Notes: generated by a model from the letters alone, not told the origin. A stretch of 64,000 bases of DNA from Bacillota bacterium (GCA_023392615.1 JAEVYT010000011.1:62001-126000), one strand, 5' to 3'; counted from the first letter of the stretch, positions 34,053 through 44,023 are shown. Program-made: numbers and translations.

Positions 34053-35921
34053 CTATATATCATTATCACAATTGAATTTATCACTTAGCATATAGTGAAA
34101 CGGAAGAACAACTGTGGAGACATTCTTATGTTTGCTTAAATGCTGTGTAAAGAAATATGTGGTCTGGTTATGTAATATACTATCATACCAGTGAGCTGTA
34201 ACAAATTTAATAACTATAACTGAAATATTTTCTCCATGTTTCAACTGTTTTTCTCTTTCCCACAAATAATCATCCATAGGTTTAATAATATCACGATAAG
34301 GTGTTTCGATAATTTCTAGTTTAAACGGAATCTTATACCTCTCCCAATCTGCTCTCAGCTTCTCGGCATGTTCCGGATGACGGCATACATGAAGCGCTGT
34401 TATATCATTTGAAATTGAATTTGCATAATTAATTGCCTTCAGGAATGGTTTATTAATATCATGCACCAAGAGAATACACTGTGTTGAGGCAACCCCTCCC
34501 TTATCATAGTAAGGACAGTATTCTTCTAAATGCAACTCATCACCAACTGCAGTATAATGTTTTTTTATCACATACATCAATAGCATCAAAGCAGGAATTG
34601 CGATACTTAAAATCCATGCACCATCCATAAACTTTGTACTGAATACAATGATAGACACTACTAATGTAACGATTGCGCCGAATCCGTTAATCCAACATTT
34701 ATACTGCCATCCCTTCTCCTTAATTGTCCTCCACTTTTTGAACATACCATATTGCGCTATAGTAAAGGAGACAAAAACACCTACCGAATAAAGAGGGATC
34801 AATAGATGTGTATCGCTCTTAAATCCGATGATAAGCAGAGATGCCGCTATAAAGATAAAGATTATACCATTAGAAAAGCTTAATTTTGTTCCTCTTGAGG
34901 AAAACTGTCTTGGCACATATCCATCATGTGCTAAGATATATAGTAACTGAGGCAGACCGTTGTAAGCGGTATTTGCAGCCAATATCAATATAAATGAAGT
35001 AAACAATTGAATCGTATAATACATAAATGAATGGCCAAATACTGCGGAAGACATCTGCGATAATACGGTGTGTCCTTCTACATACCTCACCTGAAGGTTA
35101 CATGCAAGAACAGAAGTACCGCCCACAATGACTAATATGATGGATCCTAACATAAACAATACATGCTTTGCATTACGTGTTGATGGGCTTGCAAAACTAG
35201 GTACTGCATTACTAACCGCCTCAACACCGGACATTGCGGTACATCCAGAAGAAAAAGCCTTTAAAACAATCAGCATTCCAATCCCTTTGATTGTATCTAT
35301 CGGTAAAAGTTGAGTTGAATAACTAATTGGATGTAATGTACCGGTAAATAATTTAAAGAAACCGGTAATGATCAATGCCAACATGGAAAATATAAATATA
35401 TAGGTAGGTAAGCCAAATATTTTTGAAGCTTCTTTTACACCACGTAAATTAATTAATGTAATAATCGCTACACATAATAAGGAAATTTCAATCTTATAGG
35501 TATGAAGCACCGGAAATGCGGATGTCAACGCTGCTGTTGATGATGAGATACTAACAGCAACCGTCAATATATAGTCAATTGTTAATGCTGCTGCAGACAA
35601 CATCGCTGCAGTATGACCTATGTTTTCCTGAGCTACAGCATACGAACCTCCACCATTTGGATAGTGATCAATTATTTGTGAATATGATATGACCAGAATA
35701 ATCAATAACAATAATATAGGCAGTACTATAAACGGTAGGGTATGAAATGCTAATATACCCATTGCAGGTATTAATATGAGCAAAATCTCTTCAATTGCGT
35801 ATGCCACCGATGATACAGCATCACTCGCCATAATCGGAAGTCCCCACACTCTCGATAGTTTTTCGTGAGCAATTTCACTATTCTTAAGTGGTTTTCCCAA
35901 AAGAATATTTTTAATATTCAT
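34053..35921 (-). CDS. KimA-like APC-superfamily permease (probable potassium importer)
   Basis: A 622-residue protein with about 12 membrane spans and a ~150-residue cytoplasmic C-terminal domain. It resembles B. subtilis KimA (YdaO): LLGKPLKNSEIAHEKLSRVW, ASDAVSSVAYAIEEILLIL, YPNGGGSYAVAQENIGHTAA and LTIDYILTVAVSISSSTAAL. KimA imports K+ and is inhibited by c-di-AMP. The ~200 bases upstream show no ydaO-type riboswitch. A general amino-acid permease is the alternative. GAGGAGAG precedes the ATG. Monocistronic, downstream of the copper-type two-component genes. Confidence 0.7.
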   Translation of the reverse strand: MNIKNILLGKPLKNSEIAHEKLSRVWGLPIMASDAVSSVAYAIEEILLILIPAMGILAFHTLPFIVLPILLLLIILVISYSQIIDHYPNGGGSYAVAQENIGHTAAMLSAAALTIDYILTVAVSISSSTAALTSAFPVLHTYKIEISLLCVAIITLINLRGVKEASKIFGLPTYIFIFSMLALIITGFFKLFTGTLHPISYSTQLLPIDTIKGIGMLIVLKAFSSGCTAMSGVEAVSNAVPSFASPSTRNAKHVLFMLGSIILVIVGGTSVLACNLQVRYVEGHTVLSQMSSAVFGHSFMYYTIQLFTSFILILAANTAYNGLPQLLYILAHDGYVPRQFSSRGTKLSFSNGIIFIFIAASLLIIGFKSDTHLLIPLYSVGVFVSFTIAQYGMFKKWRTIKEKGWQYKCWINGFGAIVTLVVSIIVFSTKFMDGAWILSIAIPALMLLMYVIKKHYTAVGDELHLEEYCPYYDKGGVASTQCILLVHDINKPFLKAINYANSISNDITALHVCRHPEHAEKLRADWERYKIPFKLEIIETPYRDIIKPMDDYLWEREKQLKHGENISVIVIKFVTAHWYDSILHNQTTYFFTQHLSKHKNVSTVVLPFHYMLSDKFNCDNDI

Positions 35922-36118
35922 TTACTTTCTCTCCTCTTATACACATAACTTTTCAAGTTCTGATTTTCCCGATTTTTCGTTCATTTATCACCGGACTCTA
36001 TCAGCATCTTATTATTATATAGATTCATGTGTTAAGATAGTGTAAATGTTTTTTAATTCATCTAAAGAAGCTGTTATTAATTTTATAAAAATTTCATAAT
36101 TCTTAAGGAATAAATTTA

Positions 36119-37516
36119 CTATATATTGTTCTTTGGTAACATAACAATAAATTTACTTCCTATATTAATTTCACTTTCCACCGATACGGCTCCACCGTGC
36201 GCCTCAACTATAGATCTAACTATGGTTAATCCAATTCCAGAACCTCCGGTTGAACGATTTCTTGATTTGTCAGCACGATAAAAACGTTCGAAGATATATG
36301 GAAGCTCTTCAGAGGGGATGCCCATCCCTGTATCAATCACTTGTAGTCCTGCCATATCCTTGGTTTCAAATAACTCAATCATTATCTTACTATTATCGCC
36401 CGAGTACTTGATCGCATTGGATACCAGATTCAGTATTACCTGTCGAATTCTATCTTGATCCGCCAGTAGACCAACTCTTGTTCCTTCTACTTTCAGTTCA
36501 ATGTTCCTGTTCTCTAGTTCTGTTTGAAAGTTTACAACGGTCTTATCCACAAGGTCATTCAGATAGATTTGTTGCTTGTTCAGTTTTAAGTTATCACTTT
36601 CAATTTTTGCCAATTTTTCCAAATCACCTACTAGTATTCCAATTCGCTGAACTTCATCATAACAACTCTCCAATTTCTCCGGAGAAGCCTCCCACACACC
36701 CTCCATCATTGCTTCCAGATGGGACTGAAGAATTGTAATTGGTGTACGAAGTTCATGTGCAACATCTTCTGTAAGCTGCTTTCTCAGTTTTTCCAGTGTT
36801 TGTAAGGATTGCGCCAAATGATTGACAGATTCCACCAGCAGCATCGTTTCTGTCGTATTACTCACTTCCGTTAATCTCACACCATAGTTACCATCTGCTA
36901 TTTGTTTCGTAACCTCAACTGTTTTTAAAATTGGGTGGCTGATTCTTCTGGCCAGAATATGTCCGATTATTGCCGAGAATATAAGTGAAATAATACTAAT
37001 TTGGATTAATATTCGATTAAAGCAATGTAGGAAGTTAAATTCATTTTCGTTGAGAAAGAACGGCCCAAAGTATCCGATACTAATTGTACCGATTACTTTG
37101 TTACCGTAATACATCGGACTACTGTCCGTTCTAAATTTACCGTTAATCTGCGGGTATTGAATTTTCATTCTCTTCGATATCTCACCCATAATCTGATTAC
37201 ACAAATTCATATCATGGGATTGAGCATCCCATAACTTACGGTTTTTTTCATCATATACCTTTACAATGTAGCCTTCATATATTGAGTTCATACCAACTGC
37301 ATGGATAAAATCAACGTCCCATTGTTTCGTTGACGGAGAATATTGTTTACTGATACTCGATATAATAATCTGTTTTTTAAGCTCTTGTTGACGGGTAATA
37401 TATTCTGTAAATTGTTTGTTCATAAAATAATTGGAAAGCACACTAACCAAAGCGATAGTAATTAGAACAATCGCTAGTATTGTAAGTGATAGTTGGGTTC
37501 TTAAAGCTCTCTTCAT
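36119..37516 (-). CDS. Membrane sensor histidine kinase
   Basis: A 465-residue kinase. Span 1 is at residues ~10-30, an extracytoplasmic sensor of ~135 residues follows, span 2 is at ~165-188, then a HAMP domain (RRISHPILKTVEVTKQIADG), HisKA with phospho-acceptor H254 (DVAHELRTPITIL), and HATPase with N box LVSNAIKYS, DTGMGIPSEELPYIFERFYR and STGGSGIGLTIV. The sensor domain has no obvious metal-binding cluster apart from scattered H, M and C. It is 33 bases after its response regulator and forms the last part of the metal locus. Confidence 0.93.
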   Translation of the reverse strand: MKRALRTQLSLTILAIVLITIALVSVLSNYFMNKQFTEYITRQQELKKQIIISSISKQYSPSTKQWDVDFIHAVGMNSIYEGYIVKVYDEKNRKLWDAQSHDMNLCNQIMGEISKRMKIQYPQINGKFRTDSSPMYYGNKVIGTISIGYFGPFFLNENEFNFLHCFNRILIQISIISLIFSAIIGHILARRISHPILKTVEVTKQIADGNYGVRLTEVSNTTETMLLVESVNHLAQSLQTLEKLRKQLTEDVAHELRTPITILQSHLEAMMEGVWEASPEKLESCYDEVQRIGILVGDLEKLAKIESDNLKLNKQQIYLNDLVDKTVVNFQTELENRNIELKVEGTRVGLLADQDRIRQVILNLVSNAIKYSGDNSKIMIELFETKDMAGLQVIDTGMGIPSEELPYIFERFYRADKSRNRSTGGSGIGLTIVRSIVEAHGGAVSVESEINIGSKFIVMLPKNNI

Positions 37517-37549
37517 CCTTGCTTCCTCTCTGAATTTTAAGATTCATTC

Positions 37550-38257
37550 TTATATGGATTCACCGCCGAATTTATACCCTACCCCATGTATTGTCTTAAC
37601 GTAAATCGGTTTCTTCGGATCAGCTTCAATCTTCTGTCGAAGATTCTTAATATGACTGTCTATTGTTCTGTCATACCCTTCGAATTCATCTCCAAAAGCA
37701 GATGCTATTAACTCATCTCGCGTAAAAACTTTATTTGGATATTTTATCAAAGTAACCAGCAATTTATATTCGTTCGGTGTAAGTTTTACTTCCTGCAACT
37801 GCTTCATGACGATTCGGCTTTCATAATCAATTTCTAGATCCCCGTCATTAAATACACTTTTCCTTACCAAAGCCTCCAAATCACTGGACGCCCTTCGTAA
37901 AACTGCTTCTATTCTCGCATATAGTGCCTTTAAACTAAAGGGTTTTGTAATATAATCATCTGCACCAATCCCAAGACCGACTAGCATATCCTCCTCGTCA
38001 GACTTTGCCGTCAGCATTATAATAGGAACTCTTGACTTTTTACGAATTATTCGGCATACCTCTTCTCCAGAAACTTCAGGTAGCATAAGATCAAGTAGTA
38101 TCATTGTAAACATTTCCTTATCAAATACCTCAATAGCTTTTTTGCCATTATCCGCCCAAACTACATCAAATCCCTTACTCTCAAGGAATGAAATCACTAC
38201 GCTCGCAATCTTATGTTCATCCTCTACCACCAAGATTTTTCTACCCTGACCAGTCAT
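37550..38257 (-). CDS. OmpR/PhoB-family response regulator of the metal locus
   Basis: A 235-residue regulator with the receiver acidic pair (VVEDEHK), phospho-acceptor D56 (LLDLMLPEVSG), MLTAKSDEEDM, ITKPFSLKAL and a winged helix (LTPNEYKLLVTLIKYPNK, EGYDRTIDSHIKNLRQKI, HGVGYKF). AAGGT lies about eight bases before ATG at 38257; the longer GTG-started frame overlaps it. It pairs with the kinase just downstream. Two 11-bp-spaced direct repeats at 43891-43912, upstream of the metal operon, are its most likely target. Confidence 0.92.
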   Translation of the reverse strand: MTGQGRKILVVEDEHKIASVVISFLESKGFDVVWADNGKKAIEVFDKEMFTMILLDLMLPEVSGEEVCRIIRKKSRVPIIMLTAKSDEEDMLVGLGIGADDYITKPFSLKALYARIEAVLRRASSDLEALVRKSVFNDGDLEIDYESRIVMKQLQEVKLTPNEYKLLVTLIKYPNKVFTRDELIASAFGDEFEGYDRTIDSHIKNLRQKIEADPKKPIYVKTIHGVGYKFGGESI

Positions 38258-38297
38258 AACAGTTACCTTACCTTTCACCAATACCGCTATATTTTAA

Positions 38298-38336
38298 CTG
38301 CCGGCAAAATGAGATGACCCATTATTCTGCCGGCAA
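38298..38336 (-). terminator. Hairpin between lipoprotein and response-regulator genes
   Basis: Two copies of CTGCCGGCAA (38298-38307, 38327-38336), each containing the self-complementary TGCCGGCA, with an inner AATGGG/CTCATT pairing. It can fold as a GC-rich hairpin but lacks a good T-run. It may be a weak terminator, an mRNA stabiliser or a pair of protein sites. Confidence 0.45.
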
Positions 38337-38355
38337 TACACTTTAATTATTATGA

Positions 38356-39027
38356 TCATTTATCCAAATCAAATGGTTTTAAGAATTTATCCACTTGAAT
38401 CTTTTTGCCTTTGGAGTCCATCGTCTCCACCTTAGCATATACCCATCCTTTTACCTTATTCGGATCAACCCCTGCGTCAATAAATTCTTTGGGGTCAAGC
38501 ACAAAGACGATATCCTTGTCATTCGTCTTGGTATTCTTTGCCCATTCAAAAACATTACCATTTGTAAGATCTATACCAAAGTGATCAAGATTCGCATGAT
38601 ACTTTAAATGACTACGATTAGGGAATATAATATTTTTGTATGCATCAAGTGCACTATCTCCCTTTTTGGATTCAACATACTTATCCCCAAAATCAGTTCC
38701 AACTACAATCTTATCTTCTTGCAACATTCCTTTCGGCAACTTAGTTGGGTCTAGCCCTGCATCCAGAAACGGTTTTGCATCTGTTTCTATCCTTACATCC
38801 AACAGAGTTTTACTGACATCCATACTCCACAGGAACTTTGCTGATTCGTCCGGAGCGGAAAGTGACCAATTTTCTGCTTTTTCATCCAATAGAACTCTGT
38901 CACCTGACAATGTAAGTACTGTGTCATAGGAGTTGACTGAGTGATCGCGGATGACATCTAGCTTTCCACACGCACTTAATCCGATTACGGACAAGAGGAA
39001 TATTGTTATAATTAAAAATTTCTTCAT
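38356..39027 (-). CDS. Lipoprotein of the metal locus, family not recognised
   Basis: A 223-residue secreted lipoprotein. The signal is MKKFLIITIFLLSVIGLSAC with a clear lipobox (LSAC) before G-K-L-D. The mature part has two similar segments ending in a 'D/E-AG-D/V-P' turn: PFLDAGLDPTKLPKG and EFIDAGVDPNKVKGWVYAKV, which suggests an internal duplication. No Cys or His/Met clusters for metal are visible in the mature part. It lies between copA and the two-component genes on the same strand, so it may be a sensor accessory or a metal-stress protein. Function unknown. Confidence 0.75.
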   Translation of the reverse strand: MKKFLIITIFLLSVIGLSACGKLDVIRDHSVNSYDTVLTLSGDRVLLDEKAENWSLSAPDESAKFLWSMDVSKTLLDVRIETDAKPFLDAGLDPTKLPKGMLQEDKIVVGTDFGDKYVESKKGDSALDAYKNIIFPNRSHLKYHANLDHFGIDLTNGNVFEWAKNTKTNDKDIVFVLDPKEFIDAGVDPNKVKGWVYAKVETMDSKGKKIQVDKFLKPFDLDK

Positions 39028-39096
39028 ATTTGTTACCATACCTTTCATCAAAACCTACAGGCTCAATCCGCAGGTTGAAATTTGAGTGTGTAATAT

Positions 39097-41559
39097 TTAA
39101 TGATAGGGTTTAAATCTCTTTAAACGCAAAGCATTTGACACTACTGAAACTGAGCTGAAAGCCATCGCAGCTGCAGCAAAAATCGGATTTAGCAAAGGTC
39201 CTCCAAACAAGTGTAAGATACCTGCTGCAATCGGGATTCCCGCTACATTATAACCAAATGCCCAGAATAGATTTTGCTTAATATTACGTATCGTGCTTTT
39301 ACTTAGATGAATCGCTGTAGGAACATCCATTAGATCACTCTTCATTAATACGATATCAGCAGATTCCATAGCCACGTCTGTACCGGAGCCAATAGCGATA
39401 CCTACATCAGCTTGAACGAGTGCCGGAGCATCATTAATTCCATCACCAACCATACACACTTTTAATCCTTCCGCCTGAAGCTTTTTCACTTCATTGGATT
39501 TATCCTGCGGAAGTACTTCGGCTAATACTCGGTCAATACCAACCTGCTTAGCGATTGCCTGAGCTGTCTTAAGATTATCTCCGGTAATCATTGCTACTTC
39601 TATTCCCATGGACTGGAGCTTTTTAATCGCCTTAGCACTGTTTTCCTTAACGACATCGGCTACAGCGATGATACCGCCAAACTTCAGATTTGTTGCAATA
39701 TACATCGGGGTTTTGCCTTCTCCGGCTAATTGATCGGACTGATTTATAAACTCTTTTAAATCAATTCCTCGATCATCCATCAGTTTCTTGTTTCCAATTA
39801 ATATATTGATTCCGTCAATTACAACTTCAATACCATGTCCAGGAATTGCATTGAATTGCTCTACCGGTCTTATCTCAATCGATTCTTTTTCTGCTCCCCT
39901 TACAATTGCTTCTCCTAGAGGGTGCTCTGATCCTTTCTCTGCCGAAGCTGCTAGCTGTAATAATCGTTCTTTGGTGATATCCGAGGTTGTGATAATATCA
40001 GTCACCTCAGGTTTTCCTTCCGTAATTGTACCGGTTTTATCGAATACGATAGTATTTATCTTATGTGTTGTTTCAAGAGCTTCTCCACCCTTGATTAGTA
40101 TGCCATTCTCTGCTCCTTTACCGGTACCAACCATAATCGCAGTAGGAGTAGCAAGTCCCAATGCACATGGGCAAGCTATTACCAGTACTGAGATAAAGAT
40201 GGTGATTGCAAAGGAAAATGGCTCTCCGGTTAAAAACCATGCTAAAAATGCAAGCAATGCCAGACCACAAACAATCGGAACAAAATATCCGGATACAATA
40301 TCAGCCATCTGTGCAATTGGAGCCTTGGAGCTTTGTGCATCTTCTACCAATTTAATAATCTGAGCCAAAGCAGTATCACTACCTACTTTTGTTACCTTAA
40401 ACTTAATCAACCCATTTTTATTAATGCTCGCTGCAAAGACTTTATCACCTATCTTTTTATCAACAGGCATACTCTCACCGGTCAGCATTGCTTCATCTAT
40501 GGAAGTACTTCCTTCTATTACAATACCATCCACCGGAATCTTCTCACCAGGCTTTACTAAGATGATTTGATCTATTTCAACTTCATCAATCGGAACTTCG
40601 ATTTCTTTTCCATCCTCTATCACTGTTGCTGTCTTCGGTGCAAGTCCCATCAGCTTCTTAATTGCTTCCGAGGTCTTACCCTTTGATACCGCTTCAAGGG
40701 ATTTACCAAGTAAAATCAATGCAATGATAACGCCGGCTGTTTCAAAATACAAGCTATCTACTGCGTGAAAATTACCATTAATAATCTCAAATGTATTATA
40801 GATGCTGAATAAAATTGCTGCCGTAGTGCCAATGGCGACAAGGGAATCCATATTGGGACTCCTCTGTATTAGCGCTTTAAAACCAATCGTATAAAACTTA
40901 TATCCCGCAATGATAATCGGAGTTACAAGCGTAATTTGGAGCAGTGCATAACGAAGAGGATAATTCATCGGTTGGATTGCGTCCGGTATCGGAAGAAACA
41001 GCCACGATATCATAGGTACCATTGCAAAATACAATAGGGGAAGACCAAACACAGCCGCTACCGTGAATTTTGTCCATAGCGTTCTTATCTCCTTTTCTTT
41101 TCGAAGTCTGTCTTCATCCACTGAAGTTTTCTCTATCTCAAGTACCTGATAACCAATATTTTCAACGCATGCTTTTATGTTAGATAGCTTAATCTGATGA
41201 GGATCATATTCTACTGTGGCTTTTTCTGTTGCCAGATTCACTGATGCCTTAATCACACCTTCTAATTTGCTAATTGCTTTTTCCACTCTCTGTGAGCAAG
41301 CTGCGCAGGTCATTCCTCCAATTGGCAGAATAACCTGATTACTGGTACGTTCTTCTACCACACCATACCCTGCCTTTATAACCGCATCTTTAATTGCCTC
41401 CATTGAAATCTCTTGCTTATCATATTCAATAGACAACTTCTCGGTTGCCAGATTCACATTCGCATCACTGACACCTTCTAATTTGTTAACTGCTTTCTGT
41501 ACCCGTTGCGCACAAGCAGCACAGGTCATACCGCTTATTTTAATCGTATCTTTGTTCAT
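39097..41559 (-). CDS. copA: Copper-translocating P1B-type ATPase
   Basis: An 820-residue membrane ATPase that exports Cu(I). Two N-terminal heavy-metal-associated domains each carry GMTCAAC (C13/C16 in the first). The membrane CPC motif is VIACPCALGLATPT, the phosphorylation site FDKTGTITEG, the dephosphorylation loop MLTGESMPV, the HP motif GSEHPLGEAI and the hinge MVGDGINDAPAL. The C-terminal span carries the usual Cu-type residues (NLFWAFGYN, MAFSSVSVV). GGAGG lies five bases before ATG at 41559. Full length. It is 21 bases after the DUF2318 gene in a metal-handling operon. Confidence 0.96.
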   Translation of the reverse strand: MNKDTIKISGMTCAACAQRVQKAVNKLEGVSDANVNLATEKLSIEYDKQEISMEAIKDAVIKAGYGVVEERTSNQVILPIGGMTCAACSQRVEKAISKLEGVIKASVNLATEKATVEYDPHQIKLSNIKACVENIGYQVLEIEKTSVDEDRLRKEKEIRTLWTKFTVAAVFGLPLLYFAMVPMISWLFLPIPDAIQPMNYPLRYALLQITLVTPIIIAGYKFYTIGFKALIQRSPNMDSLVAIGTTAAILFSIYNTFEIINGNFHAVDSLYFETAGVIIALILLGKSLEAVSKGKTSEAIKKLMGLAPKTATVIEDGKEIEVPIDEVEIDQIILVKPGEKIPVDGIVIEGSTSIDEAMLTGESMPVDKKIGDKVFAASINKNGLIKFKVTKVGSDTALAQIIKLVEDAQSSKAPIAQMADIVSGYFVPIVCGLALLAFLAWFLTGEPFSFAITIFISVLVIACPCALGLATPTAIMVGTGKGAENGILIKGGEALETTHKINTIVFDKTGTITEGKPEVTDIITTSDITKERLLQLAASAEKGSEHPLGEAIVRGAEKESIEIRPVEQFNAIPGHGIEVVIDGINILIGNKKLMDDRGIDLKEFINQSDQLAGEGKTPMYIATNLKFGGIIAVADVVKENSAKAIKKLQSMGIEVAMITGDNLKTAQAIAKQVGIDRVLAEVLPQDKSNEVKKLQAEGLKVCMVGDGINDAPALVQADVGIAIGSGTDVAMESADIVLMKSDLMDVPTAIHLSKSTIRNIKQNLFWAFGYNVAGIPIAAGILHLFGGPLLNPIFAAAAMAFSSVSVVSNALRLKRFKPYH

Positions 41560-41580
41560 ATTAACCTCCAAGCTTTGTTC

Positions 41581-42084
41581 TTACTTCCAAGTTTGAAATA
41601 ACACAGTTGCCTGCTTCAATACATCCTTAGAAATAGTAATTGTATCATTATTAACACTCTTTAATTCATCCGTTATTGGTACAGGGTTACAACCACCCTT
41701 TGTCACCTCAACGTCATCCATTCCAAAACGATTGCCACAGTTTTGGCATACGAGCTGATTACCTTGTACTTTATAATAACCCTTACCTGAATTATTGCAA
41801 ACTTGACAGGTATTGAAAGCTGTACGAATCGTGCCATCAGAAGCTTTTACGGCGATTACTTCCATATTGGTTCCCTCTATTTTAACAGGGTAAAATACAG
41901 CCTTCTCTGTTACATTCTTTGTTTGTATTACCAAATCATTATCAACCACTGCTTTGTTGGTTGAATTCTTACTTTCTTTCGAACCAAAATTCTGTCCTAC
42001 TAGTAATCCAACACCAACCAATAATAATGCTATCGCAATTAACACTGCAATTGCAAGCTTTTTCCCACTTAATTTCATCATCAT
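41581..42084 (-). CDS. DUF2318-domain membrane-anchored protein
   Basis: A 167-residue protein with one N-terminal membrane segment (KLAIAVLIAIALLLVGVGLL) and an extracytoplasmic DUF2318 domain with cysteines in NTCQVCNNSGKGYY, LVCQNCGNRFGM and GGCNPVP. DUF2318 proteins usually accompany FTR1-type iron permeases and copper/iron handling. Here no FTR1 gene is present; the partners are CopA and the HMA-SafE-cupredoxin fusion. It probably binds metal outside the cell for transfer or oxidation. Three ATG codons follow one another; 42084 is taken, with the exact start uncertain by two codons. Confidence 0.85.
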   Translation of the reverse strand: MMMKLSGKKLAIAVLIAIALLLVGVGLLVGQNFGSKESKNSTNKAVVDNDLVIQTKNVTEKAVFYPVKIEGTNMEVIAVKASDGTIRTAFNTCQVCNNSGKGYYKVQGNQLVCQNCGNRFGMDDVEVTKGGCNPVPITDELKSVNNDTITISKDVLKQATVLFQTWK

Positions 42085-42129
42085 ATATTTCTTACCCTTT
42101 CTTTTATATTATTCATTAAGGTGAAGACA

Positions 42130-43809
42130 TTAATTACAACACCCACCACCTAAATCAGATAAATCTTCTTGTGAGTCATAATTATCCGCTGGATTCCCCT
42201 GATTATTTTGTGAATCATTATTACCTAACAATGATTGAAGGTCTTCATTCTGTGCCTCACTGTTCTGATCGGAAGGTTGCTGCTCAAGATCACTTTGACT
42301 CGTATCTGCTTCACCTTCTTCTATGTTACCAGAATCCTGAATATCATTACCTGAGTTTGCACAGCAACCACCTGAACTTTGATTACTATTATCTTTAGGC
42401 AGGGATTTAGTATTAATATTCTTTACATCGTCCACCACTGTGATACTACTACGTATCATGCCCATCCAACAACTATATTTGACTACCCCTTCTTCATCCG
42501 GTGTAAATTCAATAACATTATCCCCTAACTTAAGTTTTTTGGTGATACCAAACTTAGAGATCACTATAGCATTATTACAACCATTGATATCACCCTGTTT
42601 TGCCTGGATTACCCACCTTACCGGTATTCCTTTTTGAACGACAATTGGCTCATATCTTCCAGAAGCAAGTCCCGTGGTAACCGTCTGGATACCGTCTTCC
42701 ACCTTGGCAATATTCTCAGTTTTAATGGTAGCAGTTGAATTCGTAGCTCCCGGTAAAGTGATTCCTGATAAGTTTGCTCCATAGCTAAACATAAATAGTC
42801 CCAAGGTGATAACTAGAACCGCACTGACCGTCATCATCTTATTCGTAAACTTTTTACTTAAAAAAGAACTGATCGCTCCAAAAGCAAATAACAGAGGCAC
42901 GGTACCTACACTAAAGATTAGCATTGATAATGCTCCTTTAATTGGACTAGCAGTTGATAGAGCATATAACTGCATGGCCTGTAATGGGCCACAGGGCATT
43001 AACCCATTTAATAACCCTATATAGAGGGGACTTCTACTCTGCTTCTGTTCATAGATCTTTCTTGCAAATATCTTTGGCATTCTAGGGTTAAATTTACGTA
43101 ATGAGGGAAATATTCCAAGCATATTTATTCCCATAATCACCATAAATGCACCGGCTAATATTTGAACAAATCCTTTCATAGCCCCTGAAAAGCTAATAAC
43201 AGAACCAAGTGCTCCTACAACACCACCTATTACAGTATAGGAAACCACTCTTCCCAAATTGTATAAAAGACTTGGTTGCAAGGATCTCCATTTGTTCACC
43301 GGTTTATTAGGATTATCTGTTGATACACATTGGGATAAACAAATTCCTCCGCACATGGCTACGCAGTGAATAGAAGTGAGCAAACCAATTAGAAACAGCA
43401 TGCCATACCCCATTCCTTCCTTTGCCACCGGAAACTGATAGATGATATTAAACAGTCCGAAACGTTTACCGAGCATATATATAGCGAAAATGATCACGCC
43501 TACTGCAACGATATCAGAGTAATCACGGCTTTGTTTGACCTCTGATTTACTGGGTGAATTCTTTGCTCCAGTCTCTCCTGACTGCTTTTCATTTTGTACA
43601 TGATATCCAGTCTCTTCAATTATTTCGATAATTTTTGATAGTAAAATTATGTTTTCATCATATACTATTTGAACTTTACCGGAAGAATATTTTGCATTTA
43701 CACTGAGGATTCCCTCATTTTTTAATAATTCATTCTCTATTGCACTTTCACAATGAGCACAGGTCATATTGGTGACCTTTAATAAGCTGTTTCTTATTGT
43801 TGAAGACAT
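42130..43809 (-). CDS. HMA-SafE/DsbD-like-cupredoxin fusion protein
   Basis: A 559-residue fusion. Residues ~8-72: heavy-metal-associated domain with NMTCAHC (C17, C20). Residues ~95-350: SafE/TauE-type membrane domain with HCVAMCGGICLSQ and GLLNGLMPCGPLQAMQLYAL, the two cysteine-containing spans found in DsbD/SafE proteins. Residues ~375-470: cupredoxin-like domain ending VKYSCWMGMIRSSITVVDD. The hydrophilic tail is rich in N, Q, S and D and carries GGCCANS and a terminal GGGCCN. All parts point to copper handling at the membrane. GGGAG precedes the ATG; first gene of the metal operon. Confidence 0.88.
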   Translation of the reverse strand: MSSTIRNSLLKVTNMTCAHCESAIENELLKNEGILSVNAKYSSGKVQIVYDENIILLSKIIEIIEETGYHVQNEKQSGETGAKNSPSKSEVKQSRDYSDIVAVGVIIFAIYMLGKRFGLFNIIYQFPVAKEGMGYGMLFLIGLLTSIHCVAMCGGICLSQCVSTDNPNKPVNKWRSLQPSLLYNLGRVVSYTVIGGVVGALGSVISFSGAMKGFVQILAGAFMVIMGINMLGIFPSLRKFNPRMPKIFARKIYEQKQSRSPLYIGLLNGLMPCGPLQAMQLYALSTASPIKGALSMLIFSVGTVPLLFAFGAISSFLSKKFTNKMMTVSAVLVITLGLFMFSYGANLSGITLPGATNSTATIKTENIAKVEDGIQTVTTGLASGRYEPIVVQKGIPVRWVIQAKQGDINGCNNAIVISKFGITKKLKLGDNVIEFTPDEEGVVKYSCWMGMIRSSITVVDDVKNINTKSLPKDNSNQSSGGCCANSGNDIQDSGNIEEGEADTSQSDLEQQPSDQNSEAQNEDLQSLLGNNDSQNNQGNPADNYDSQEDLSDLGGGCCN

Positions 43810-43878
43810 GTCAATCTCCCTTCAATATCTACTCTGATTTGTTTTCTTCAATTATTTAACTTTATTGTTTATGCTTTT

Positions 43879-43912
43879 ATCATATCAGCAATATGTGGAG
43901 ATAATATGGAGA
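43879..43912 (-). promoter_or_regulatory. Probable activator-dependent promoter of the metal operon
   Basis: On the minus strand a TATGAT -10 (43884-43879) has no good -35 at 17 bp. That position is covered by two direct repeats 11 bp apart (plus strand ATATGTGGAGA at 43891 and TAATATGGAGA at 43902, 8 of 11 matching). This geometry is that of PhoB/OmpR-family activator sites. The operon's own response regulator is the natural candidate. Confidence 0.45.
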
Positions 43913-44023
43913 AGTTTATCATAAATCACGGGTATTCATTTGGGAAAGATTATGCTATAATTCTTGAATAATTAAGTTTACTAAGCATCTTATATATTTA
44001 AGTGCTTTTAAAATATCATTGGT

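Noticed and set aside
35922..36118. Possible ydaO (c-di-AMP) riboswitch before the KimA-like permease
   Set aside because: The gap is under 200 bases and shows none of the conserved ydaO segments or a terminator.
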